Positions 50,140 to 57,721 of a DNA stretch of 64,000 nucleotides are shown here, in pieces. The stretch is taken from the NCBI GenBank assembly GCA_041987545.1, contig JBHIWH010000003.1, positions 372,001 through 436,000 of the forward strand, given 5' to 3'. Position numbers and translations under genes: made by a program. How positions within the stretch are numbered: position 1 is the first letter of the stretch; the number at the start of each line of letters is the position of its first letter. The stretch is from JAJRXR01 sp041987545 (lineage in GTDB: Bacteria; Planctomycetota; Phycisphaerae; Phycisphaerales; UBA1924). Below the pieces are notes generated by a model. The model made no database searches. It saw nothing but the letters and a program-made list of their open reading frames with translations, and was not told the DNA's origin.

Positions 50140-51420
50140 ATGGGCGATCACCTGAGAACTCACAAGGGGATGCGACTCGGAACGCTCGACCTCATGCGGT
50201 GTACCGAGCAGACCGCAGTGCTCATGGCGGGAGCGGAAGGTCGGGGTATTCCCAGGGCTCAGCTGGCCAAGTTTGCGACGCTGGTCATGGCGGGGTACCT
50301 GTCCGAGTCAGATTTTCGGGTCCGCTTTCCCGTGTTTGATGAGATCTACGAACGCGAGGAGACCCGCTCCAGCCCGGCGACCGATCCCACAGTTCTCTGG
50401 CACGCGATTGAGTCAGATGCCGACCAAGATCGTGAGACAGAGATGTCTCTCGACTTCTGCTGCGCTCCCGTGGATGGCAAGCACGCCCTCTCGGCCGGTC
50501 GAACCGGCGGGACGGCCTCCGCTCTGTGCTTTGCAGCGAGGCGTGGGGTGGAATCCGCGTTTGCCAGCCCCCGATCGCGCGGAGCTTGGAAGCCCCCTCA
50601 AGGCAAACCTTCCGATGCCGATCGAAGCCCCCCGTGGCTCGTCTTGTGCGGCAGCTCAGAGTTCGTGGATCGCTGCGGGTCCTTCGACAACCTGAGGGAC
50701 TTCGTGCAGAGCTGTGCTGACCGAACTCGAGGCAAGGGCGTCAGCGACCTCATCTATGAGCTATTCGAGCACCCGGGTGCGGGGGGCGCCAGCTCCGGCG
50801 GTGTTCCAATCTCTGTCCGGGGAGCGCTGGCCGTCCTGGACGAGCCCCAGGAGATGAAGGGCTGGGAGCGCGCTTGCACTCCCGCCTGCAAGAAGAGGGT
50901 GTTCGTCGGGTCCTCGATCGCCCTCGCGCTCGCCGCGCAGTTTCCGCACAACGGATTCGACTGCTCGCTGGCCATCACCCGGCACATCCATGCCATTCAC
51001 GCGAGCGTTGCCGCCAGGGCGTTGAACGGTGGTCTCATCGCCATTCCACTCTACGGCGTGAAGAAGCGGTTCTTTGTGGAGCCGGGACCCGTGTGGTCCC
51101 ATCGCGAATTTGTGATGTCCAACGACGCTGCCATCGTTATCAGCGGCATCAGCGAGAATGTGATCCTCAAGCCAGTGCGAATCAGGGACGACACCGCCAG
51201 CGTGCACACGCTCTGTCTTAGCGCTCGAACCAGATCCAGTCGAAGCTTGGATCACCGCCTCGCCCTTCGAGGGACATCAGCGACCCGCTTCATCTCGTTT
51301 GATCCGGAGATCGCCATTCCGGCCATCAGGCAGGGCAACTCGCCGCCCACGCCGCTGTGGGACGAGGCCCGCCGTTGGAGAAAGCAATACGAGGACTTGT
51401 TCGACATGGAGGCCAAGTAA
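50140..51420 (+). CDS. Degenerate GlpX (class II fructose bisphosphatase)-like protein
   Basis: 426 aa with GGAGGG at 50128-50133. Three regions align by eye with GlpX. LDLMRCTEQTAVLMAGAEGRG matches the N-terminal 'RVTExAAL...GRGD'. LDFCCAPVDGKHALSAG (A109 to G113) sits where GlpX has the active-site DPxEGT. AAIVISGISENVILKPVRIRD with TLCLSARTRSSRSLDH matches the C-terminal 'TGxTxGxLLxGV...TxSLxxRxxSxTxRxxxxxH'. The catalytic Asp and Glu of DPxEGT and the Asp of GRGD are changed, so phosphatase activity is doubtful. It is about 90 residues longer than GlpX because of inserts around 150-230. It is divergent from the stator operon. A sugar-phosphate or nucleotide sensor is one possibility. Confidence 0.6.
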   Translation: MGDHLRTHKGMRLGTLDLMRCTEQTAVLMAGAEGRGIPRAQLAKFATLVMAGYLSESDFRVRFPVFDEIYEREETRSSPATDPTVLWHAIESDADQDRETEMSLDFCCAPVDGKHALSAGRTGGTASALCFAARRGVESAFASPRSRGAWKPPQGKPSDADRSPPWLVLCGSSEFVDRCGSFDNLRDFVQSCADRTRGKGVSDLIYELFEHPGAGGASSGGVPISVRGALAVLDEPQEMKGWERACTPACKKRVFVGSSIALALAAQFPHNGFDCSLAITRHIHAIHASVAARALNGGLIAIPLYGVKKRFFVEPGPVWSHREFVMSNDAAIVISGISENVILKPVRIRDDTASVHTLCLSARTRSSRSLDHRLALRGTSATRFISFDPEIAIPAIRQGNSPPTPLWDEARRWRKQYEDLFDMEAK

Positions 51421-51421
51421 G

Positions 51422-51820
51422 TCACAACGGTCTGGGAAAGCGGTGCACGATCGGGGTCTCTTCCACCGAGTGCGCCTCGGCGATCCTGCATTTCTTGATC
51501 AGATCCACGGTGATTGAGGGCCGAATCAGCCGCCTATTGAGGATCTCCTGTCGCGTTTGGAGATCCGATGGATACAAGCGAAACCGCCCGCAGGACTCCC
51601 CGTGGAGTTCAAAGTACACGTGCTCGCCGCTCGTTCCCTGACAAGCACGCACGAGCCTATACAGATCGGATTCATCATGGATGTATGAGCCGTACGGTCC
51701 CGAGCCAAGTGCACCTGGGACGCCAGTGTACTCGCCCCGGCTTAGTCGCCTGAACAAGCGCCGCATGCCAACCTGGATGGTCTCTTGCGCGCGGGGGATA
51801 AGTAGATAGCTCTCGGTCAT
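51422..51820 (-). CDS. Hypothetical protein convergent with the GlpX-like gene
   Basis: 132 aa; its stop lies one base beyond the GlpX-like stop on the opposite strand. TESYLLIPRAQETIQVGMRRLFRRLSRGEYTG is a basic amphipathic start, HVYFELHGESCGRFRLYPSDLQ a beta-rich middle, and VDLIKKCRIAEAH the end. It has no membrane helix and no known family. It may be the last gene of the cargo before a gene-poor stretch. Confidence 0.5.
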   Translation of the reverse strand: MTESYLLIPRAQETIQVGMRRLFRRLSRGEYTGVPGALGSGPYGSYIHDESDLYRLVRACQGTSGEHVYFELHGESCGRFRLYPSDLQTRQEILNRRLIRPSITVDLIKKCRIAEAHSVEETPIVHRFPRPL

Positions 51821-51951
51821 GTTGCTGTGGAAGTTACTCCTTCTTTCGCGTTCCAGGACTCACTATCACAGGTCATGGTTCGAAGCAAGTCCCGTGTTCT
51901 TTGCGGAGGGGCACATTAACTCTCAGCGATCGGCTTGAAGGCCCCTCAAGC

Positions 51952-52050
51952 TCAAACCGTCCGGCAGGTCTTCGGCGATGCTGCCTCCGCGGTCTCGCCG
52001 TCGGGGTCCAGGCTTGGACGAGACCCCGACGGCGATTCCGATCCGGCAGA
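51952..52050. repeat. Hairpin repeat, copy A
   Basis: 99 bases, opening TCAAACCGTCCGGCAG and closing GATTCCGATCCGGCAGA, with a perfect 14-bp inverted repeat inside (51995-52008 with 52022-52035). The same opening, stem and closing recur at 54097-54208. Confidence 0.75.
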
Positions 52051-52749
52051 CACGAGATCGAATTCCACACCGAGTGTGCGGGCCGCGGCACAAGAGAACC
52101 AGAATCTCGGGGTTGACACGGCGCAAGCGTTGGCGCATTTCTAGTGCCATCTGTCTCCGCAACGCTCGCTGCATGGAGGACTGCCGAGCCAGCTAGTGCG
52201 CGGGACTACTAGGATCGAGGCGCGAAGGCTGCCCATGGGGCCCGCCCGGACCAGGTGATTGAGATCGGGCAATGGCAAGACGATGACATGAGCCAGGGTC
52301 AGTCGTTCGAACGCCTCGGGTTGAACGGGATCACCCGCTCGTCCCGGCCCACATTCTCGCCCTCGCTGACTGCCCAGATCGCTCGTCGGACCAGACAGGG
52401 AGTTCTGTCTCGATGGGTGTCTTGCGGACTTCCTCAACGTACCCGGCGTCTTCGCCACGGATAGTGCCACACAAGATCGCAAGAGACGCTTGGCATGTTC
52501 CGTGCACGACAGATGCGACGTGCACGTGGAGATCTTGCAAAGAAGGCGCCCCGAGCAGACATCGAAAATCGATGCTGAGACAGCGGATGTGGGGAGGGGT
52601 TCGACGTGATGCCGCCCTTACGGCCTCAAATGGCGTTCTTGGCGACTAGAACGGGACGTATCGCACAGCACGACGACAGTTAAGACCTGCGAATGTCCGG
52701 CCAGCGGAATTTTGCACCTACTGCCTCATCGTTGCTGTAGGCTACTGGG

Positions 52750-52935
52750 TCGTCCCGTCGCGCCTTGGGCTTTGGGTCTCGCCCGGTCGCAGTGTATGCT
52801 GACTGAAATGAGAGACCCGGCCGAGGCTGGCGAGCCGCGTGCCGGGTCCCTTGTGGCCAGTCTCCACAGCGGCGCAAGCCGCACGGAGAACTGGAATCGC
52901 GCCTCCCTCGATTTCTCGAGGGAGGCCGATTTTTG
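52750..52935 (+). ncRNA. Possible small RNA ending in an intrinsic terminator
   Basis: A perfect 11-pair stem (52901-52911 with 52916-52926, loop TTTC) followed by GATTTTTG is a good terminator, yet no gene precedes it. Upstream lies another stem (GACCCGGC with GCCGGGTC, about 52815 and 52843). A short structured transcript is possible. The 5' end is only a guess. Confidence 0.3.
52901..52935 (+). terminator. Strong orphan terminator hairpin
   Basis: Perfect 11-bp stem GCCTCCCTCGA with a 4-base loop, followed by CGATTTTTG. No coding gene ends within 1 kb upstream on this strand. Confidence 0.6.
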
Positions 52936-53292
52936 TTGGGGGCTATCTCTTTGTTCGGTCCGAGCTCATCCAAAACCTCAAAATCGCGGGCGCGCGATTA
53001 CATACGCCTGGGACCATCCCCTGTCAAGTCCCACAAGCGCAGACTCTCTCTCATCCTGAGAGCTCAATCCCAAAGATACCACGCTACAGCAAGGAAACCG
53101 CCCGATCCATGCTCTTCTTGCGGTTTTCGCCTTCCAGGCCAGATAGAGGGGAAGATGTGGATCAATTCGGCCGGAGTCCCCTCTTTGAGTTGCACTCATC
53201 GGCATCGGCCACGAAAGCGTAGCTAACCCTGCGCCGTGTCGTGCAACCCCCAAACTGTCCACTTTGACATGGGGCCAGGGTGTGAAGACGGC

Positions 53293-53547
53293 CTATCTGC
53301 GCTCGGGGCTGTTCCCGGCAGATCGGTCTGGCGGCACGATGGTCTCGTCCTGGTCGCGAGTGCGACAAAGTGAATCCAGTGCTCGGAGCCATCGCTCGCC
53401 CTCCCGATCTGCCACGGCGAGGCTCCGGAAGTAGCTAGACACTGAGTTGTGCCCGAGCTGTTGCGCCCGCTCCCGAGTCCACTCGCGCAGCTCTCTTGTC
53501 ATCACGACGGTCACGTTGGTGACGTCTCTGCGTCCGTTGTGGGCCAT
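53293..53547 (-). CDS. Small ribbon-helix-helix-like protein
   Basis: 84 aa from the ATG at 53547; the frame is open to 53640. RDVTNVTVVMTRELREWTRERAQQLGHNSVSSYFRSLAVADREGERWLRALDSL fits a beta strand followed by two helices, as in CopG-type repressors. No toxin gene is adjacent. Possibly a remnant of a toxin-antitoxin or regulatory unit. It lies between the two hairpin repeats. Confidence 0.55.
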   Translation of the reverse strand: MAHNGRRDVTNVTVVMTRELREWTRERAQQLGHNSVSSYFRSLAVADREGERWLRALDSLCRTRDQDETIVPPDRSAGNSPERR

Positions 53548-54096
53548 TACGATCGGATAGCATTTTGTGCGGGTTGTGTCAAGGTAATGAGTCTTGGTCC
53601 CTTGCATGGGTGTGAGGGACCACGTGTCCTGGATCCCCACCTCGCGTCAGTGCGGATAGACGGCAGCCCTTCGCCCCGATGGGCGAGACTCGATAGTTGA
53701 GCCGGGTGGCGCTCCTGCCCTCGCAGGAGATCCGGTTCGACGTCCGCGACCGTGCTCAACGCTGAGACCGGCTCGCGGGTCGAGTGGGACCTGTGGCCAG
53801 CAGCTGGAACCTAGCAATGAAGAACCGTCGTTCGGGTCGGCCGTCAAGGCCGTCGAGATGTCGCGCGTGCGCAAGGGCCGTTTGCTCGTGTTTGTATGGC
53901 ATTACCGTGAGCTGTCTGTTGGAGGTGTACGCATCCTTGGTTGTCTACGCCGGGGTCTCGCTGATGGTGTTCATCCCGCTCGCGTACGTCGGCAACCTCT
54001 AGATCTCGCCAGCGGCGTATCGGTACCCAACGTCGCGGGCGGCGCGCTCTCCAGGACGCAGGTTTGAAGGGGGGTATCGGTAGGACCCCCTCGGGT

Positions 54097-54208
54097 TCAA
54101 ACCGTCCGGCAGCCCCTCCAAGCTTCTGTGACGGCGGCGCGCCTCTGCGGCCTCGCCGTCGGGGTCAGGGATCCGACGAGACCCCGACGGTGATTCCGAT
54201 CCGGCAGA
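54097..54208. repeat. Hairpin repeat, copy B
   Basis: 112 bases sharing opening, closing and the CCGTCGGGGTC stem (54156-54166 with 54180-54190) with 51952-52050. It differs mainly in the segment between opening and stem. Confidence 0.75.
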
Positions 54209-54408
54209 GCCGGGTGAAACTACCCGGCGCGATCAGGTATCCACCTCGATGGTCCGTGGAGGGAGTTGCCTTGGGAGATCCCACAGCCACCAACCACCTT
54301 GACCGGATCACGTCTCGCAGAGCGCGGTGATCGCACGGCGTGCCCAATCCGGGAGCTCGGGCCACTTCGCGACGACCAGTGACAGCTCGCGACTCCCGGT
54401 GTCCCAAC

Positions 54409-54432
54409 TTTGTGCGTCCATTTGTGCGTCAT
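54409..54432. promoter_or_regulatory. Candidate integrase arm-type sites, right end
   Basis: Tandem TTTGTGCGTC copies, 34 bases inside attR, matching 10178-10201 at 22 of 24 bases and in the same orientation. Confidence 0.5.
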
Positions 54433-54465
54433 ACCCCGCTCGCGTACACTCAATCGCGTTTCTTG

Positions 54466-54490
54466 GGGGGTTCGAATCCCCCCGGCTCCA
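54466..54490 (+). other. attR core of the ssrA-integrated island
   Basis: Exact 25-base copy of 10013-10037 (tmRNA T-arm and acceptor end). It has no tRNA or tmRNA body in front of it, so it is the displaced original 3' end. The chromosome resumes at 54491. Confidence 0.92.
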
Positions 54491-54626
54491 TTGATTTCGC
54501 TGTTTGCGGCGCGAGCCGTCGGTTCGCGACGCATCGCGACGAGCTGACCCGATCACAGGCTGTTGCGCGTCCTCGGACTGACGAGCGCCGAGGTCTTCCC
54601 GATCCCGCGCCGGAGGGCCGAGCGAG

Positions 54627-55355
54627 TTGAACCGGCATGCGGACAGCGGCGGGCGGGCTGTGTTCGTTGCTCGCGGCCTGGAGAAGAGCTACCGCGTCGG
54701 CGACGTCACGGTGCACGCCCTCCGGGGGGTAGACCTCGATCTGTACTCGGGCGAGCTCGTGGTGCTGCTCGGGCCGTCGGGGAGTGGCAAGTCAACCCTG
54801 CTCAACATCCTCGGCGGCCTCGACGCGCCGACGAGCGGTCGCGTGAGCTACCTCGATCACGACCTGAGCACGTACGACGACGCGGCCCTGACGCTGTTCC
54901 GGCGTGAGCACGTCGGCTTCGTCTTCCAGTTCTACAACCTGATCCCGAGCCTGACCGCTCGCGAGAACGTCGCCCTAGTCACGGACATCGCGGCCGACCC
55001 GATGGACCCGCGCGAGGCGCTCGAGCTGGTCGGCCTGGGCGACCGGGCGGAGCACTTCCCGTCGCAGCTCTCGGGCGGCGAGCAGCAGCGCGTCGCCATC
55101 GCGCGTGCCATCGCCAAACGCCCGGACGTGCTGCTCTGCGACGAGCCGACCGGCGCGCTCGATTCCTCGACCGGCGTGGTCGTGCTCGCGGCGATCGAGC
55201 GCGTCAACCGCGAGCTCGGGACCACGACCGCGGTGATCACGCACAACGCCGTCATCGCGGCCATGGCCGACCGCGTCGTGCGGCTCTCGGGCGGGGAGAT
55301 CGCCAGCGTCGAGCGGAACGAGTCCCGGGTCGCGGCCGAGGGGCTCTCCTGGTGA
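54627..55355 (+). CDS. ABC transporter ATPase (LolD/MacB type)
   Basis: 242 aa with a TTG start and GGAGGG at 54612-54617; a GTG at 54660 is an alternative. Walker A is GPSGSGKST, the Q-loop lies in FVFQFYNLIPSLTARENV, the signature is LSGGEQQRVAIARAIAKRPDVLL, Walker B is LLCDEPTGALD and the H-loop is VITHN. 'FQ-x-YNLIPSLTARENV' is characteristic of LolD/MacB/FtsE-like export ATPases. It is followed, with a 4-base overlap, by its FtsX-type permease and then a membrane fusion protein. The system probably exports lipoprotein, peptide or drug across the envelope. Confidence 0.92.
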   Translation: MNRHADSGGRAVFVARGLEKSYRVGDVTVHALRGVDLDLYSGELVVLLGPSGSGKSTLLNILGGLDAPTSGRVSYLDHDLSTYDDAALTLFRREHVGFVFQFYNLIPSLTARENVALVTDIAADPMDPREALELVGLGDRAEHFPSQLSGGEQQRVAIARAIAKRPDVLLCDEPTGALDSSTGVVVLAAIERVNRELGTTTAVITHNAVIAAMADRVVRLSGGEIASVERNESRVAAEGLSW

Positions 55356-57715
55356 GAGCGATCCACCGCAAGCTGTGGCGGGATCTCTGGCGCCTCAGGA
55401 GCCAGGTGGTCGCGATCGTGCTGGTCATGGCCTGCGGCGTGGCCACCTTTGTCATGGCGCTGAGCATGCTCGACTCGCTCCAGACGACGCTCGACGTCTA
55501 TTACGACCGGTCGCGGTTCGCGCATGTGTTCGCGCATGTCAAACGGGCGCCCCTGCGCCTGGCCGATCGGCTGGTGGACATCCCGGGCGTGTCGCAGCTC
55601 GAGACTCGCGTCGTGGAGTCGGTCACGCTGCGTGTCCCGGGCCGCGGCGCCCCCGCCTCCGGGCAGATCGTCTCGTTGCCCGAGAACGGCCGGCGAGGTC
55701 TGCACCAGATCCACCTGCGGGAGGGGCGGATGCCAGAGCGGGGCCGGCGGCGCGAGGTCCTCATCAGCGAGGGCTTCGCCGACGTGCACGGCCTTCGCCC
55801 GGGCGACGGCGTCGAGGTCGTCCTCAACGGGCGCCTCGAGACACTCCGGATCGTCGGCATCGCCCTCTCGCCGGAGTTCATCTATCTCATCCCTCCCGGC
55901 GGGATCCTGCCCGAGGACGAGCGGTACGCCGTCTTCTGGATGGACCGAGACCAGATCGAGGCCGTCTTCGACATGGAGGGCGCGTTCAACGATGTGATCC
56001 TGCGACTTTCCCCCGGGGCGAGCGAGCCCGAGGTCATCGATCGTCTCGATGCGCTGCTGGAGCGATACGGCGGGCTCGGCGCGTACGGGCGAGCCGACCA
56101 GCCCTCGCACGAGATCCTCGCCAACGAGCTCCGCGAGCTGAGGGGGATGGCCGTGTTCGTGCCCGCGATCTTCCTCGGGGTCGCGGCGTTCCTGCTCAAC
56201 ATCGTGCTCGCGCGGATGGTGGACTCGCAGCGCGAGCAGATCGCGGCGCTGAAGGCCCTGGGCTACACCGGGGGGGAGATCGGGCGCCATTACCTGGCGT
56301 TCGTGCTCTTGATCGCGGTGGGCGCCGTCGTCGTGGGGTGTGTGGGCGGCGCGCGGATGGGCGTCGGCCTGACGGCCATGTACGCCGACTTCTTCAACTT
56401 CCCGACGTTCGAGTACCGCCTCCGGGCCTGGATCGTGATGCTGGCGCTCGCCGTCGCGATCGTCGCGAGCGTCGGGGGCGTGCTCGGCGCCGTGCGCGCG
56501 GCGGTCCGACTCCCGCCCGCGGAGGCGATGCGCCCGCGCTCCCCCGCCTCGTTCCGCCCCACGTTCGTCGAGCGCCTGGGGGCCCACCGCGTGATCCCGC
56601 CCAGCGGTCGGATGATCCTGCGGCAGCTGGAGCGGCGGCCCCTGAAGACAGCGCTCTCGGGCCTCGGCGTCGCCATGGCCGCCGCCATCCTCGTCGTCGG
56701 CAGCTACACCGAGGACGCGACCGAGCACCTCATCAGGCTGCAGTTTGAAGAGATCCAGCGGTACGACATCGATGTCGTGTTCTTCGACCGCACCGACGAC
56801 CAGGCGGTCTCGGCGCTCGCGCACATGCGGGGCGTGCACCGCGTCGAGCCGTACCGGGCCCTCCCCGTGCGGGTCCGATCCGCGAACCGGTCGCGCCGGA
56901 CGGGTGTGCTCGCGCTCACTCGCGAGGACGGCCTGTTCAACCTCCGGAGCATGTACGGCCAGCCGGTTCGGCTGCCCGAGCACGGGGTCGTGCTCTCCGA
57001 GACGCTCGCCGAGGTCCTGGGGCTGGAGGTCGGCGATCCGGTCACGCTCGAGGCGCTCGAGGGACGGCGCCCCGTCATCGAGACCCGGGTCGCCGACACC
57101 ATCTCGGATTTCTCGGGCCTGGCGGCCTACATGCGGCTGGACGAGGTAAACCGCCTGATGCGCGAGCCGAACTCGATCACCGGCGCCTACCTGAGCGCCG
57201 ACCCCGCCTTGCAGGACCGCCTGTACCGCGAGTTGTACGAGGCCCCGAGGATCGCGGCGGTCAACGTCAAGTCCTCCACGCTCAAGAGCTTCCGCGACAC
57301 GATCGCCGAGAATCTCGGCCTGATGCGAGGCGTCCTCGTCTCGTTCGCGGTCATCATCGCGTTCGGGGTGACGTACAACGGGGCTCGCATCTCGCTCTCG
57401 GAGCGGAGCCGGGACCTGGCGACCCTCCGTGTGCTCGGGTTCACGCGTCGGGAGATCGGCGTCATCCAGCTCGGGGAGCTGGCGATCGTCACGGGCGTGG
57501 GCGTGCCGCTCGGCCTGCTCCTGGGGTACGCCCTCGCGTGGATCACATCGGTGGGCACACAAACCGAGCTGTTCCGGATGCCCTTCATCGTCACCCGGTC
57601 GACGTTCGTGCTGGGCGCCGTCGGCGTGATCGTGGCGGCGGTCGCCTCCGGGGCCCTGATCGCGCGCATCCTCCATAGACTGGACCTGGTCTCGGTCCTC
57701 AAGTCACGGGAGTAG
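55352..57715 (+). CDS. FtsX/MacB-family ABC permease
   Basis: 787 aa with a GTG start overlapping the ATPase stop (GTGA). The N-terminal helix VVAIVLVMACGVATFVMALSM is followed by a periplasmic MacB-type domain of about 230 residues. Then comes a three-helix FtsX block (FVPAIFLGVAAFLLNIVLARMVDSQREQIAALKALGYTGGEIGRHYL), a second periplasmic domain, and a second FtsX block near the end (ISLSERSRDLATLRVLGFTRREIGVIQLGELAIV). 'R-x-xIAALKALGYT' is the coupling motif to the ATPase. The doubled architecture resembles LolCE-like or two-module exporters. Substrate unknown. Confidence 0.9.
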   Translation: MRAIHRKLWRDLWRLRSQVVAIVLVMACGVATFVMALSMLDSLQTTLDVYYDRSRFAHVFAHVKRAPLRLADRLVDIPGVSQLETRVVESVTLRVPGRGAPASGQIVSLPENGRRGLHQIHLREGRMPERGRRREVLISEGFADVHGLRPGDGVEVVLNGRLETLRIVGIALSPEFIYLIPPGGILPEDERYAVFWMDRDQIEAVFDMEGAFNDVILRLSPGASEPEVIDRLDALLERYGGLGAYGRADQPSHEILANELRELRGMAVFVPAIFLGVAAFLLNIVLARMVDSQREQIAALKALGYTGGEIGRHYLAFVLLIAVGAVVVGCVGGARMGVGLTAMYADFFNFPTFEYRLRAWIVMLALAVAIVASVGGVLGAVRAAVRLPPAEAMRPRSPASFRPTFVERLGAHRVIPPSGRMILRQLERRPLKTALSGLGVAMAAAILVVGSYTEDATEHLIRLQFEEIQRYDIDVVFFDRTDDQAVSALAHMRGVHRVEPYRALPVRVRSANRSRRTGVLALTREDGLFNLRSMYGQPVRLPEHGVVLSETLAEVLGLEVGDPVTLEALEGRRPVIETRVADTISDFSGLAAYMRLDEVNRLMREPNSITGAYLSADPALQDRLYRELYEAPRIAAVNVKSSTLKSFRDTIAENLGLMRGVLVSFAVIIAFGVTYNGARISLSERSRDLATLRVLGFTRREIGVIQLGELAIVTGVGVPLGLLLGYALAWITSVGTQTELFRMPFIVTRSTFVLGAVGVIVAAVASGALIARILHRLDLVSVLKSRE

Positions 57716-57721
57716 ACCCTC

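Larger units (their letters stand above)
51821..53292. other. 1.5-kb gene-poor stretch with repeat and hairpins
   Basis: No frame has both a ribosome site and family motifs; those of 94-127 codons overlap on opposite strands. It holds copy A of the hairpin repeat (51952-52050), a GACCCGGC/GCCGGGTC pair near 52815-52849 and a terminator-like hairpin at 52901-52935. It looks like decayed or non-coding sequence. Confidence 0.5.
53548..54465. other. 0.9-kb gene-poor stretch up to attR
   Basis: No convincing gene. Contains hairpin repeat copy B, the candidate right arm sites (54409-54432) and, on the minus strand from attR to the stop at 54308, an open frame continuous with the GDSNP frame of the integrase core. 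A 72-codon frame at 53784 with two hydrophobic stretches lacks a ribosome site. Confidence 0.5.
10038..54490. mobile_element. 44.5-kb integrative (mobilizable) element in ssrA
   Basis: It is bounded by the 25-bp direct repeat of the ssrA 3' end, with a tyrosine integrase and excisionase-like gene at the left end. Inside are ParA, a small ParA partner, a Rep-like winged-helix protein, MobC, a relaxase and a VirD4-type coupling protein, but no VirB-type pore genes. It is therefore best described as an integrative mobilizable element with plasmid-like maintenance. Cargo genes at 12369-17459, 18850-20709, 32221-33670 and 41850-44183 are visibly less GC-rich than the flanks. Cargo includes several predicted defence or conflict systems. 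Mobility today is unproven. Confidence 0.9.

Noticed and set aside
50140..51420. Functional fructose-1,6-bisphosphatase
   Set aside because: The DPxEGT and GRGD metal-site motifs are changed, so a metabolic role is unlikely despite the shared fold pattern.
54932..57676. 914-codon frame antisense to the ABC operon
   Set aside because: The ATPase and permease on the plus strand have full family motifs; the antisense frame is Arg/His/Asp-rich shadow.
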